DNA of 60,231 bases from an uncultured Muribaculaceae bacterium (GTDB taxonomy: Bacteria > Bacteroidota > Bacteroidia > Bacteroidales > Muribaculaceae): the NCBI GenBank assembly GCA_910584055.1, contig CAJTZS010000024.1, positions 1 to 60,231 of the forward strand. The letters run 5' to 3'. The position numbers and the translations under genes were made by a program. The notes beneath the pieces were generated by a model, which was given only the letters and a program-made list of their open reading frames with translations, was not told where the DNA came from and did no database searches. Positions within the stretch are counted from its first letter, which is position 1, and each line of letters begins with the position of its first letter. Below are positions 26,416 through 35,677 of this stretch, one piece after another.

Positions 26416-28347
26416 CTATTTCTTCACGCTTTTTAACACTTTCTGATTCACCTTAACCGGATATTTCTTCCGAAGTTCATCCTCCCAGCGTGCCTGAAAT
26501 TCATTCTGATAATCGCTCGTGACAAGTCCGCGGACATCTGCATATTCCTCAGGAGCCGTAATCACCCGGGGATCTATCATGAAAAACACTGTAAAGTTTT
26601 TCTTGGCCGGTTTTGTTTCGGGGCCGTCAAAGAGCAGGTTGTCGATCATTGCGTTTGTTCCTTTTTCCACAAGCACTTTCTCAATTGTAGCTTTGCCGTT
26701 AAATGTTTTGCGGAGGGTATTCACGAGTGAATCTCGTCCTGTGACAGCCGCAATATCTCTGATCTTTTTTGCCACAGAGTCATTTATTGCCTGAACCAGA
26801 TAACCCTTGGCGTGAGGCACACTCCATTTGTAGTTATCACGGTTGGATTCGAAATAGTTCTTGAGACCCTCGGTATCTTTTGCAGCCTTGTCCCAGATTT
26901 TCTTTACACTCACTTCGTAAAGAAGGCTACCGTCAATATACTCATGAAGGAGATTGCGATAATCCGCTTCTTCCCGTTCAAGACGCGCTATCTCCGCCTC
27001 AACAAGCTGAGAATTATAGAAAGTATCGAGATTCGTATCAAATATCTTCATAGCCGCGTCCGGATTACTCTGCATCACGTTTTTCATAGCCCCTGCAAGC
27101 GCTGAAGCAGAAGTGGCTTTACCGTCAATAACGAAAAGTTCTGCGTTTCCGGCAGGCATCTGTGAATAGGATGCATAGAATGCCGAATCAAGACCATTCA
27201 CTTTAACGTGCGCACGCATCATGTCAAGGGTCTTTTTATTCAATTTTCCCTTGTGTTGTCTTGCAAGGTTCGCAGTTTGATTGTTGCGCACCAGAACATA
27301 ACGTTCATCCTGAGGGTTGGTTACACGCGCGAGAAATTCCGGTTTCATCTGTGCCATCGAAGGAATGGGGCGGGATCCGAGACGATTGATTATATGCCAT
27401 CCGAAAGCGGTGCGGAAAGGCTCACTTATACTTTGGTCCGGAAGAGAGAATGCCACTGAATCAAATTCCGCAACCATTTCGCCTGAGCCGAACCATGGCA
27501 GCATGCCTCCTTGGCGTGCCGAACCGCGGTCATCTGAAAAACGCGTGGCCATATCTGAGAATTCAGCCGGATTAGCTTTAACTATGGCATAAATACTGTC
27601 AATCTGATGACGGGCTTTAGCATCAACTTCCGGATCGTTACCCTGCGCCATCTTCAATATATGGGCTGCCTGAATCTTCCCTCGCGCCGGACGGCGTTTG
27701 CCCCCTTTGAGAATGTGGTATCCTACCGGACTCTCCACAATTTCGGATATTTCACCTTCCGGAGTGGCATAAGCTGCAATCTCAAATGTATAAGGATATT
27801 GCTGCGCAGTTATATAACCCATGCGGCCTCCTTTCTTGTTTGAGCCCCTGTCTTCCGAAACTTTTGCAGCAAGTTCCGCAAAATCAGCACCGTCAAGCAA
27901 TGCCTGCCGCACACTGTCCATACGATGACGCTTTGATGTATTCTCAGATTGATCAGGGGTTTTGAAAAGCATTATATGATATGCCTCCACCTCTTGCGAT
28001 GCACGGTCATATGTTTCTTTCAGAAGTTTATCGAGATATACTGAATCGGCAAGATATGGGGCTGCAAGATCACGGCGATACTGCTCCATCTCTTTGCGGA
28101 AAGATGCCGTTGTGTCTATTCCTTCAGCTTTCGCATCCTCTACCTTCATCTTATATAGTTTGAACATCTCCACATATTCATCAATGGGCTGCTGCGTAAG
28201 CTGCTGCTGACTGTTTTTACCATAAAGATATTCAAACTCCGATTTTGGGACGTCAACACCGTTGACGGTCATAATTACGGGATCCTTGGCGGTAAGCGCC
28301 AAGGCAAAAATAGCCACTCCGGCTCCCGCGACAAACTTTTTATTCAT
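26416..28347 (-). CDS. PpiC-type periplasmic foldase with two parvulin domains
   Basis: 643 residues. Signal peptide 1-~20 (F-A-L-A-L-T-A), N-terminal helical domain, parvulin domain 1 (Y-H-I-M-L-F ... E-D-R-G-S-N-K-K-G-G-R-M-G-Y) and domain 2 (A-A-H-I-L-K ... D-D-R-G-S-A-R-Q-G-G-M-L-P-W-F-G), then a long C-terminal helical region. The layout resembles SurA/PpiD-type chaperones. It has its own terminator but stands next to the surA-like operon, so it probably shares clients (barrel proteins). Confidence 0.85.
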   Translation of the reverse strand: MNKKFVAGAGVAIFALALTAKDPVIMTVNGVDVPKSEFEYLYGKNSQQQLTQQPIDEYVEMFKLYKMKVEDAKAEGIDTTASFRKEMEQYRRDLAAPYLADSVYLDKLLKETYDRASQEVEAYHIMLFKTPDQSENTSKRHRMDSVRQALLDGADFAELAAKVSEDRGSNKKGGRMGYITAQQYPYTFEIAAYATPEGEISEIVESPVGYHILKGGKRRPARGKIQAAHILKMAQGNDPEVDAKARHQIDSIYAIVKANPAEFSDMATRFSDDRGSARQGGMLPWFGSGEMVAEFDSVAFSLPDQSISEPFRTAFGWHIINRLGSRPIPSMAQMKPEFLARVTNPQDERYVLVRNNQTANLARQHKGKLNKKTLDMMRAHVKVNGLDSAFYASYSQMPAGNAELFVIDGKATSASALAGAMKNVMQSNPDAAMKIFDTNLDTFYNSQLVEAEIARLEREEADYRNLLHEYIDGSLLYEVSVKKIWDKAAKDTEGLKNYFESNRDNYKWSVPHAKGYLVQAINDSVAKKIRDIAAVTGRDSLVNTLRKTFNGKATIEKVLVEKGTNAMIDNLLFDGPETKPAKKNFTVFFMIDPRVITAPEEYADVRGLVTSDYQNEFQARWEDELRKKYPVKVNQKVLKSVKK

Positions 28348-28406
28348 TGAAGCTTTATACTTTTATAAAATTCAAGCGGTTGAGGGGTTTCCCCCGTCCA
28401 TATAAA

Positions 28407-28444
28407 TTTAACGATGACAATTTATAAAAATTGTCATCGTTAAA
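28407..28444 (-). terminator. Strong hairpin downstream of recQ
   Basis: Perfect 17-bp stem (28407-28423 with 28428-28444, core AACGATGACAATT) and a 4-base loop. It follows the recQ stop by 32 bases. The T-run on the minus side is weak (TTTATA), so it is either a terminator or a 3'-end protecting hairpin. Confidence 0.65.
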
Positions 28445-28476
28445 TCAGATTCATTTATAAGGAGGCACGAAGTGAC

Positions 28477-30657
28477 CTAATTCCCCATTTCTGAAATAAA
28501 TTTCACCCGTACAAGCCGGATATTGTTTTCGTCATACTCGTCTCCAAGTTCCTGGATGGCACTTTCAAGGTCATCCTCCTCGCTCTCACGGAAATAATCC
28601 ATCATATCATCCACCTGATCATCATCAAGAATCTCATGAATAAAATAATTGATGTCTATTTTTGTGCCGGCCTCCACAATCGACTCAAGAACATCGAGCA
28701 ATTCCTCGAATTCAAGGCCTTTGCTTTCTGCAAGCTCATCAAGGTCAATCTTGCGGTCTATCGCCTGAATGATCGAGACCTTCAGATTATTTTCCTTAGG
28801 CATCGAACGCACCCTGATGTCTTCAGGGCGGATAATTTCATTCTCTTCTACATGGCGCTTTATGACCTCTACAAAATCCTTGCCATAGCGTTTAGCCTTG
28901 CCGGGTCCTACACCCGGAATGCTTGCAAGCTCTTCCTCGGTTATAGGATAAGTAGTAGCCATAGCCTCAAGAGATGGCTCTTGAAAGATCACATACGGAG
29001 GGAGGTTTTGTTTTCGCGCGATTTTCTTTCTTAGATCTTTTAAAATAGCGTAGAGTTCAGGGTCTGCCGCGCAAGAAGCACCCTCTTTTATCGGCAACTC
29101 CACGTCTGCATCAGAATAATCAATATCTTCCACGATTTTAAATGAAGTTGGGTTATCGATGAATCTCCTTCCTTTATCGGTGAGTTTGAGATTGCCGTAA
29201 TTCTCCAGATCGCGCGAGATATACCCGCCTATCACTCCCTGGCGAATCAGGGTAGCGGCAAATTTCTCTCCCTCGTGTTCCAATGCTCCGAAGGATTCCA
29301 CCATTGAATGATGATTTGATTTGATTTCATCGGTCTTTCTGCCGATGAGTATATTAACTATATATTCTTGTTTATGATTCTGGTCAACATCCCTTATAGA
29401 TTCCAATGCTGCTACAAGGGCGTCTCCTGCTTCAATCTGTTTCTTCGGATTGAGACAGTTGTCACAGTTTCCACAATTTTCCACATGATATTCTTCACCG
29501 AAATAATGAAGAAGTATCTTGCGACGACACACCGAGGATTCCGCATAGTTTGCGGTTTCCTGTAAAAGCTGCCTCCCGATTTCCTGCTCTGAAGCTGACT
29601 TGCTCTGCATAAGTTTGTCGAGCTTCTGCAAATCTTTGTTACTATAAAAAGTGATGCATCTTCCTTCTCCTCCATCCCTGCCTGCACGCCCGGTTTCCTG
29701 ATAGTAACCTTCGAGACTTTTAGGGATGTCATAATGAATCACAAACCTTACATCCGGTTTGTCAATGCCCATGCCGAATGCTATCGTAGCGACAATGACA
29801 TTCACTTTCTCTTCCAGAAAGGCGTCCTGATTCTCTGACCGTGTTTGCGGATCCATGCCTGCATGATACGGCAAGGATGATATCCCGTTGATTTTAAGCG
29901 TCTCCGCAAGCTCTTCAACTCTTTTGCGACTAAGACAATATATAATACCCGACTCTCCCGGATGACTCTTTATATATCTTATTATCTCCCGGTCAACATC
30001 TTTCGTTTTCGGACGCACCTCATAATATAGGTTCTTGCGGTTGAAACTCGACTTGAAAACCTTTGCATTGAGAATTCCAAGATTCTTCTGTATGTCATGC
30101 TGCACCTTCGGAGTCGCAGTGGCGGTAAGCGCTATAACCGGATAATTCCCGATTTCTGAAATCAGAGGGCGAATCTTTCGGTACTCAGGTCGGAAGTCAT
30201 GTCCCCATTCAGAGATACAATGGGCCTCGTCAATTGCAAAAAAGGAAATCTTTATCGAACGCAAAAAAGCAATGTTGGATTCTTTGGTAAGCGATTCCGG
30301 AGCTACGTAAAGCAATTTAGTCTTTCCCTCCCTTACATCCGCTTTAACCCGTTCCGCACCTGTCTTTGTGAGAGTGGAATTAAGAAAGTGCGCAATCCCG
30401 TCGTCATCTCCATAATGGCGGATTGCATCCACCTGATTCTTCATCAGCGCTATCAAAGGGGAAATGACAACAGCTGTCCCTTCCGACATAAGAGCCGGCA
30501 ACTGATAACAAAGGGACTTGCCGCCGCCTGTAGGCATTAGCACAAACACATCATTGCCGTCCAAAAGAGACTCAATGATAGATTGTTGTTCGCCTTTAAA
30601 CTTATCGAAGCCGAAATGATATTTTAACGCTTCATGAATATCGGGAGGAGTGGACAT
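28477..30657 (-). CDS. recQ: ATP-dependent DNA helicase RecQ
   Basis: SF2 3'-to-5' helicase for recombination and fork repair. 726 residues: Walker A P-T-G-G-G-K-S (Lys 47), DEAH box I-D-E-A-H-C-I-S-E-W-G-H-D-F-R-P-E-Y, motif VI Q-E-T-G-R-A-G-R-D-G, zinc-binding Cys cluster C-G-N-C-D-N-C, a winged-helix RQC region, and an HRDC domain (I-P-G-V-G-P-G-K-A-K-R-Y-G). After the HRDC come ~115 acidic residues that look like a helix-turn-helix tail, common in Bacteroidetes RecQ. The minus-strand promoter element TAATTTTG is at 30682-30689. Confidence 0.95.
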   Translation of the reverse strand: MSTPPDIHEALKYHFGFDKFKGEQQSIIESLLDGNDVFVLMPTGGGKSLCYQLPALMSEGTAVVISPLIALMKNQVDAIRHYGDDDGIAHFLNSTLTKTGAERVKADVREGKTKLLYVAPESLTKESNIAFLRSIKISFFAIDEAHCISEWGHDFRPEYRKIRPLISEIGNYPVIALTATATPKVQHDIQKNLGILNAKVFKSSFNRKNLYYEVRPKTKDVDREIIRYIKSHPGESGIIYCLSRKRVEELAETLKINGISSLPYHAGMDPQTRSENQDAFLEEKVNVIVATIAFGMGIDKPDVRFVIHYDIPKSLEGYYQETGRAGRDGGEGRCITFYSNKDLQKLDKLMQSKSASEQEIGRQLLQETANYAESSVCRRKILLHYFGEEYHVENCGNCDNCLNPKKQIEAGDALVAALESIRDVDQNHKQEYIVNILIGRKTDEIKSNHHSMVESFGALEHEGEKFAATLIRQGVIGGYISRDLENYGNLKLTDKGRRFIDNPTSFKIVEDIDYSDADVELPIKEGASCAADPELYAILKDLRKKIARKQNLPPYVIFQEPSLEAMATTYPITEEELASIPGVGPGKAKRYGKDFVEVIKRHVEENEIIRPEDIRVRSMPKENNLKVSIIQAIDRKIDLDELAESKGLEFEELLDVLESIVEAGTKIDINYFIHEILDDDQVDDMMDYFRESEEDDLESAIQELGDEYDENNIRLVRVKFISEMGN

Positions 30658-30681
30658 GCGGGTTTTGATTGGTTAGTATTA

Positions 30682-30689
30682 CAAAATTA
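30682..30689 (-). promoter_or_regulatory. -7 promoter element of recQ
   Basis: TAATTTTG on the minus strand, 24 bases before the recQ ATG. Confidence 0.5.
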
Positions 30690-30724
30690 AAATAATTTTT
30701 GAATTACCGCAATATATTCACCTA

Positions 30725-30758
30725 TTTTTTAGAGGTTGTTCAAACAACTTCTAAAAAA
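30725..30758. promoter_or_regulatory. 34-bp near-perfect palindrome between recQ and clpX
   Basis: Arms TTTTTTAGAGGTTGTT and AACAACTTCTAAAAAA pair at 15 of 16 positions around a 2-base centre. It can act as a bidirectional terminator (T-run and A-run at the ends) or as a protein-binding palindrome upstream of recQ. It shares its core with the rfbC-leader palindrome at 14490-14501. Confidence 0.6.
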
Positions 30759-30770
30759 TAGTACCAACAT

Positions 30771-30804
30771 AAAACGACCTGCGGTCAGGATCGCAGGTCG
30801 TTTT
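30771..30804 (-). terminator. Terminator of the clpP-clpX transcript
   Basis: Perfect 13-bp stem AAAACGACCTGCG (30771-30783) / CGCAGGTCGTTTT (30792-30804), 8-base loop, located 20 bases after the clpX stop. Confidence 0.8.
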
Positions 30805-30823
30805 ATATCAAAAAATAATATCA

Positions 30824-32071
30824 TCAGTCTGCAAGACGGGTACGCTCGAAATGCGCCTTTTCAAGCTGAGCTGCGGCATATCGCGCATCTACGATGAATT
30901 TCTTCTCAGCCTTGGAAGGCACTTCATACATAGCGTCAACCATGATCGTCTCTACAATCGACCGTAGGCCGCGCGCTCCAAGTTTATACTCAATAGCCTT
31001 GTCGGCGATAAGATTCAATGCATCGTCTGTAAACTCAAGCTCAACACCATCCATCTCGAAAAGTTTCTTATATTGCCTGGTGATGGCATTCTTCGGTTCG
31101 GTCAGAATGCGAAGCAATGCGTCCTTATCGAGAGGTTCCAGACTCGTAAGAACCGGAAGACGACCGATAATCTCGGGAATTAGGCCGAAACTCTTCAGAT
31201 CCTGAGGCATTACATATTTCATCAGGTTCTCACGCTGATGCTTCTTGGAACGCTCATCATGACCGTAGCCCACAACATGTGTGTTTAGTCGGGAAGCTAT
31301 CTTGCGCTCTATTCCGTCAAACGCACCGCCACATATAAAGAGAATATTCTTTGTATCCACCGGTATAAGCTTCTGCTCCGGATGTTTTCGGCCTCCGTTC
31401 GGAGGCACGAGCACGGTGCTGCCCTCAAGAAGCTTCAAGAGTCCCTGCTGCACACCCTCCCCGCTGACATCGCGCGTGATAGAGGGATTGTCACTCTTTC
31501 GTGCAATCTTGTCAATTTCATCAATGAACACTATTCCACGTTGCGCTTTCTCCACATCATAATCGCAAGTCTGCAACAGACGGGTAAGCAGCGACTCTAT
31601 ATCCTCACCTACGTAGCCGGCCTCGGTGAGAACAGTTGCATCCACTATAGTGAAAGGCACATCGAGCAAACGGGCTATTGTCTTTGCGAGGAGCGTCTTG
31701 CCTGTGCCGGTTGGTCCCACAAGGATTATGTTTGACTTCTCTACGTCAACATCATCATCGGCTTTGGAATTGATGCGTTTATAGTGGTTATAGACAGCCA
31801 CTGAAAGATATTTCTTGGCATCCTCCTGACCGATAATATATTGATTGAGGAATTCATGAATTTCCTTAGGCTTGGGAATTGACTTTCCGGTCTTGTCGTT
31901 TTTCTTGCCGGTATCACTACGCTGACGGAGCTGCACATCTCGTGCTTCATCTATAAATCCGATGCAATCGGTGCAGAGATTGAGCCCTTCAATAATTTTC
32001 ACCACAGGAGTGGAGGCACAATCCACATTTCCGCACATAGTGCAGATAAGACCGTTTCGTTTTATTGCCAT
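30824..32071 (-). CDS. clpX: ATP-dependent Clp protease ATP-binding subunit ClpX
   Basis: AAA+ unfoldase that feeds proteins to ClpP. 415 residues: N-terminal C4 zinc domain (C-T-M-C-G ... L-C-T-D-C), Walker A G-P-T-G-T-G-K-T, Walker B F-I-D-E-I-D-K-I, pore motif G-Y-V-G-E-D, and R-G-L-R-S-I sensor 2. Length is normal. It follows clpP by 18 bases, presumably cotranscribed. Confidence 0.97.
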   Translation of the reverse strand: MAIKRNGLICTMCGNVDCASTPVVKIIEGLNLCTDCIGFIDEARDVQLRQRSDTGKKNDKTGKSIPKPKEIHEFLNQYIIGQEDAKKYLSVAVYNHYKRINSKADDDVDVEKSNIILVGPTGTGKTLLAKTIARLLDVPFTIVDATVLTEAGYVGEDIESLLTRLLQTCDYDVEKAQRGIVFIDEIDKIARKSDNPSITRDVSGEGVQQGLLKLLEGSTVLVPPNGGRKHPEQKLIPVDTKNILFICGGAFDGIERKIASRLNTHVVGYGHDERSKKHQRENLMKYVMPQDLKSFGLIPEIIGRLPVLTSLEPLDKDALLRILTEPKNAITRQYKKLFEMDGVELEFTDDALNLIADKAIEYKLGARGLRSIVETIMVDAMYEVPSKAEKKFIVDARYAAAQLEKAHFERTRLAD

Positions 32072-32089
32072 TTCGTTTTAAACACCCTC

Positions 32090-32809
32090 TTATTTAACTT
32101 CCTTTTTAGGATTGACAAGAACCTTGTCAATCATGCCGTATTCCTTAGCTTCACCGGCTATCATCCAGTAATCACGATCGGAATCCGCCTCCACTTTTTC
32201 AAATGGCTGGCCGGAATGCTCCGAGATTATTTTGTAAAGCTCTTCCTTAAGTTTAAGAATCTCACGGGCTGTAATCTCAATATCCGATGCCTGTCCCTGA
32301 ATTCCACCCATAGGTTGGTGAATCATCACGCGGGAATGAGGCAACGCATAGCGTTTGCCGTGCTCCCCTGCAACGAGCAGCACTGCAGCCATGGACGCAG
32401 CCATGCCGGTGCATATAGTTGACACGTCCGAGCTGATATACTGCATCGTATCATAAATCCCGAGACCGGCATACACAGATCCACCGGGAGAGTTTATATA
32501 AAGCGCGATATCCTTCTCAGGATCAACCGAGTCGAGATAAAGGAGTTGAGCCTGTATTATATTTGCACTCTGGTCAGACACCTGAGTCCCAAGGAAGATA
32601 ATGCGATCCATCATCAATCGGGAGAACACATCCATCTGCGTGACGTTAAGCTGCCGCTCTTCAAGGATGTAAGGGTTCATATAATCAGAGGTCGGCACCA
32701 TCACACCGCCTGCTGTCTTCTCCATATGCCGCGCATATGAATCAAGGGTGTTGGAACTCATTCCGAGATGGTTGACCGCATAGTTTCTAAAATCGTTTTT
32801 CATATTCAT
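32090..32809 (-). CDS. clpP: ATP-dependent Clp protease proteolytic subunit
   Basis: Serine protease of the ClpXP machine. Catalytic Ser in G-M-A-A-S-M-A, His in M-I-H-Q-P-M-G-G, Asp in D-S-D-R-D-Y-W. 239 residues, ~30-40 more than E. coli ClpP; the extra N-terminus (to about T-S-D-Y-M-N-P-Y) may be a propeptide. ATGs at 32809 and 32803 are both possible. An 18-bp hairpin precedes it. Confidence 0.95.
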   Translation of the reverse strand: MNMKNDFRNYAVNHLGMSSNTLDSYARHMEKTAGGVMVPTSDYMNPYILEERQLNVTQMDVFSRLMMDRIIFLGTQVSDQSANIIQAQLLYLDSVDPEKDIALYINSPGGSVYAGLGIYDTMQYISSDVSTICTGMAASMAAVLLVAGEHGKRYALPHSRVMIHQPMGGIQGQASDIEITAREILKLKEELYKIISEHSGQPFEKVEADSDRDYWMIAGEAKEYGMIDKVLVNPKKEVK

Positions 32810-32822
32810 ACAGCTTCTAAAT

Positions 32823-32862
32823 AATATATATCTGCACGGGATTCCCCGTGCAGATATATATT
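32823..32862 (-). terminator. 18-bp perfect hairpin between tig and clpP
   Basis: Arms at 32823-32840 and 32845-32862 (core ATCTGCACGGG / CCCGTGCAGAT), 4-base loop. It fills most of the 76-bp gap. On the minus strand it follows the tig stop by 23 bases, but no real T-run follows the stem, so readthrough or RNA processing is possible. Confidence 0.65.
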
Positions 32863-32885
32863 AAACAAATTCTATGCCAAATATA

Positions 32886-34238
32886 TTATGCGTTGCGGAA
32901 AAGATCATTGAATTCTTCCACGTTCACCTCTTTTTCATCAACTGAGACTGAAGCCCGGATTCCGTTATAAAGCTTCATATCCACAGTCTGGTTATAGACC
33001 TGATTACGTGCTTTCTCATCCTTGAGGATATCTGAAGCATAACGGTCGATAGTCTCTGCCGGCACATTGGCCATGCCATACTGCGCGAACTGGCTTTGTG
33101 CCATCATACGCGCCGTGTTCTTAAGGTCTTCTTCGTCAACCTTGATATCAAGTTGAGAAGCAATGGCCTCTTTTTCAAGTTCCCATTCGAGTTCCGGACG
33201 GAGGCGAGTGTATTCCTCATCAATATTCTCATTGTTGAGAGCCTCATTCTGACTCTTTAGGAAATCTTTGAGAATCTCATCCGGGAGCTGAAGTTCACCG
33301 ATTGCAGACGCAATTGCATTGCGGGCATCTATCGTGAAACGATAATTGGAATCATTGCGTAGACCGGCGGAAATCATATCTTTGAGGGCAGCACGGTATT
33401 CTTCCTCGCTATGAACCTTATCGGCCCCAAACACCATATCGAAAAATTCCTGATTATGCTCGGCAGGTTTAAGGACAATGATTTCCTTGATCTCCATATT
33501 GAAATCGCCCTTATGTGCATCGACCTCGCCCTTATCGATATTGAGCATCGAAGCCATTTCCGTTGCATTGGCATCGCATGTGGCGGCAGGATTGAATTTA
33601 ACGACATCCCCAACTTTCTTGCCCATGAAAAGCTCTCGCTGTTCTTCACTCTTGAAATACTGTGGAGACACGATTCCGTTCTCAACAACAACACCATTCT
33701 CCTTGGGCTGGCCATTCTCGTCAAGTTCAGTTATGACACCCTTTACCAAAGCAGTGGCATCAACCGTCTCTCCCGATTCCTGTTTACCGAAACGGCGGGA
33801 GAACTGCTGATCCTGATTGTCGATCATTTCATCGGAAACCTGAATCGTATAGTAAGGAACGTGAAGATCCTTATTGACATGGGTATCGAATTCAGGAGCG
33901 ATACCAACCTTGAACTTCAGTGTGAAATCGGAAGCCTCGATGCTGAAATCTTCATTCTGCTGCGGAACCGGGTTACCGAGCACGTGAAGTTTATTCTCCT
34001 TTATATAGTCGAACACGGCGTTGCCGACTTCTTTATTGATAATATCATATTTAACGGCTGCACCATATTTTTTCTGAATGAGGCCTGCAGGAACATGACC
34101 GGGGCGAAAACCGGATTCCGCATGGTTTTTGCCGATCTCTTTGAGCTGTTTCTTTACCTTGTCGGCATAATCCTTTTCTTCAAGAGTGACGGTGATCTCA
34201 CCGTTCACCTCGTCGATCTTGGCATAATCTACTTTCAT
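32886..34238 (-). CDS. tig: Trigger factor
   Basis: Ribosome-associated chaperone. 450 residues: ribosome-binding domain with signature G-F-R-P-G-H-V-P (about 42-49), a divergent middle domain where FKBP-type isomerase would sit, and a helical C-terminal chaperone domain ending in acidic and aromatic residues. Order tig-clpP-clpX is the usual bacterial one. A minus-strand TAATTTTG element at 34287-34294 is the likely promoter (~45-base leader). Confidence 0.92.
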   Translation of the reverse strand: MKVDYAKIDEVNGEITVTLEEKDYADKVKKQLKEIGKNHAESGFRPGHVPAGLIQKKYGAAVKYDIINKEVGNAVFDYIKENKLHVLGNPVPQQNEDFSIEASDFTLKFKVGIAPEFDTHVNKDLHVPYYTIQVSDEMIDNQDQQFSRRFGKQESGETVDATALVKGVITELDENGQPKENGVVVENGIVSPQYFKSEEQRELFMGKKVGDVVKFNPAATCDANATEMASMLNIDKGEVDAHKGDFNMEIKEIIVLKPAEHNQEFFDMVFGADKVHSEEEYRAALKDMISAGLRNDSNYRFTIDARNAIASAIGELQLPDEILKDFLKSQNEALNNENIDEEYTRLRPELEWELEKEAIASQLDIKVDEEDLKNTARMMAQSQFAQYGMANVPAETIDRYASDILKDEKARNQVYNQTVDMKLYNGIRASVSVDEKEVNVEEFNDLFRNA

Positions 34239-34286
34239 TTCTTAAATATATTATTAAATTATTTTCTTAAATTTTATTTCAAGTTG

Positions 34287-34294
34287 CAAAATTA
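34287..34294 (-). promoter_or_regulatory. -7 promoter element of tig
   Basis: TAATTTTG on the minus strand, 48 bases before the trigger factor ATG. Confidence 0.5.
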
Positions 34295-34364
34295 TAAAAA
34301 TAAATGTTGTCGTGCAAATTTCTGTTTCAAGTGCGCTTTTTAGGAAGTTTTAATGGTCACCCGA

Positions 34365-35669
34365 TTAGATACTGAAAAATCTTGTGAAGGCTTTAACGGC
34401 TGCAATATGATCTGAGACACCTGCCGTCTCGCGTGCCGAATGCATCGCCCATATTGCATTCCCCATATCGACACCACGGATATCGAACTGTGCCGAAGAG
34501 ATATTTCCAAGTGTTGACCCGCCTGCCACATCAGCATGATTCACAAAATACTGGCAATCCACACCTGCCTCGCGGCATATCTCGGAAAAGACCGCTGCGC
34601 CTTGTGCATCCGTCATGTATTTGCAGTTGGCATTGATTTTTATAACCGGACCACCCCCTATCACAGGATGATTCGTCGGATCATATTTCTCGTTATAGTT
34701 AGGATGCCATGCATGGGCATCGTCTGCAGATATCATAAAAGAGTTTGCGACCGCCATATAGGTGTTCTGAACGTCGCCACCTTCAAGAATCCGTACAATT
34801 CTGTCCATTGCATCTCGCAACACGGGAGATGCCGCACCCTGTTTCGTGCCGGAACCTGTCTCTTCATTATCGAATATGGCAAGGATTCTTGTTGCCTTCC
34901 TCTTCTCCGGAGCGGAAAGTAAAGCCTCAAGGCCGGCAAAAGCCATCGAAAGATCATCTATACGCGCAGACTGGAAGTACTCCTCAGATGCACCCACGAG
35001 AGCTGACTTCTCGGCGGGATATAAACAAAGTTCATATTCGAGAATATCCTCGGGTGAAATGCCGAGATGCTCGGCCACCATGCTTTTTACAACACCGCCA
35101 TTCTTCTTGAACGCCTCGATTTTCTCTGCCGTGAAATAACCCACTACAGGTTTCATATCCTTCTGCACTGATAAGGGATTCCCGTCATTGACACCTCGAT
35201 TGAAATGTATGGCAAGGTGAGGAATTGTTGCCACCGGTCGCTTGAGGTCCACGAGAAGGGTGCGGGGATGAAGTGAGTCTTCACCTTTTACCATGACACG
35301 TCCCGAAATTGACAGGGGACAGTCGAACCATGTATAAAGAATGCCGCCGCCATATTTCTCAACATTCAGCGACACAACACCTCCATCTCCATAAATCTCG
35401 GCATTAGGCTTGATCTTGAAACAAGGGCTGTCACTATGGGCTGATATAATATGGAAACCTTCACTGCTTAAATCCCCCTCTCCTATTGCAAATGCAAAAA
35501 TCGCACTGTCGTTTTTCTTAAGGAAATATTTTCCACCGCGTTTGATATCCCACTTATCTTCCTGACGGAGTTCTGTAAATCCGGCTGCCATGAGTTCACG
35601 TTCGATGGCTGCTACTGCCATAAAATTACAAGTGCCCTCATCGAGCCAGTTTAAAAGTCGTTTTATCAT
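34365..35669 (-). CDS. M18-family zinc aminopeptidase
   Basis: 434-residue metallo-aminopeptidase of the ApeB/aspartyl aminopeptidase family. Metal ligands and family motifs: S-A-H-S-D-S-P (about 93-99), R-I-D-D-L-S-M-A, F-D-N-E-E-T-G-S-G-T-K-Q-G-A, S-A-D-D-A-H-A-W-H-P, and N-H-A-D-V-A-G-G-S-T-L-G near the C-terminus. Cytosolic. It lies 8 bp after the DUF5063 gene and is likely the last gene of the yicC-gmk-nadD operon. Confidence 0.93.
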   Translation of the reverse strand: MIKRLLNWLDEGTCNFMAVAAIERELMAAGFTELRQEDKWDIKRGGKYFLKKNDSAIFAFAIGEGDLSSEGFHIISAHSDSPCFKIKPNAEIYGDGGVVSLNVEKYGGGILYTWFDCPLSISGRVMVKGEDSLHPRTLLVDLKRPVATIPHLAIHFNRGVNDGNPLSVQKDMKPVVGYFTAEKIEAFKKNGGVVKSMVAEHLGISPEDILEYELCLYPAEKSALVGASEEYFQSARIDDLSMAFAGLEALLSAPEKRKATRILAIFDNEETGSGTKQGAASPVLRDAMDRIVRILEGGDVQNTYMAVANSFMISADDAHAWHPNYNEKYDPTNHPVIGGGPVIKINANCKYMTDAQGAAVFSEICREAGVDCQYFVNHADVAGGSTLGNISSAQFDIRGVDMGNAIWAMHSARETAGVSDHIAAVKAFTRFFSI

Positions 35670-35677
35670 TGTATATA

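Noticed and set aside
33411..34343. 310-residue plus-strand open frame opposite tig
   Set aside because: Antisense shadow of trigger factor; no promoter and no family resemblance.
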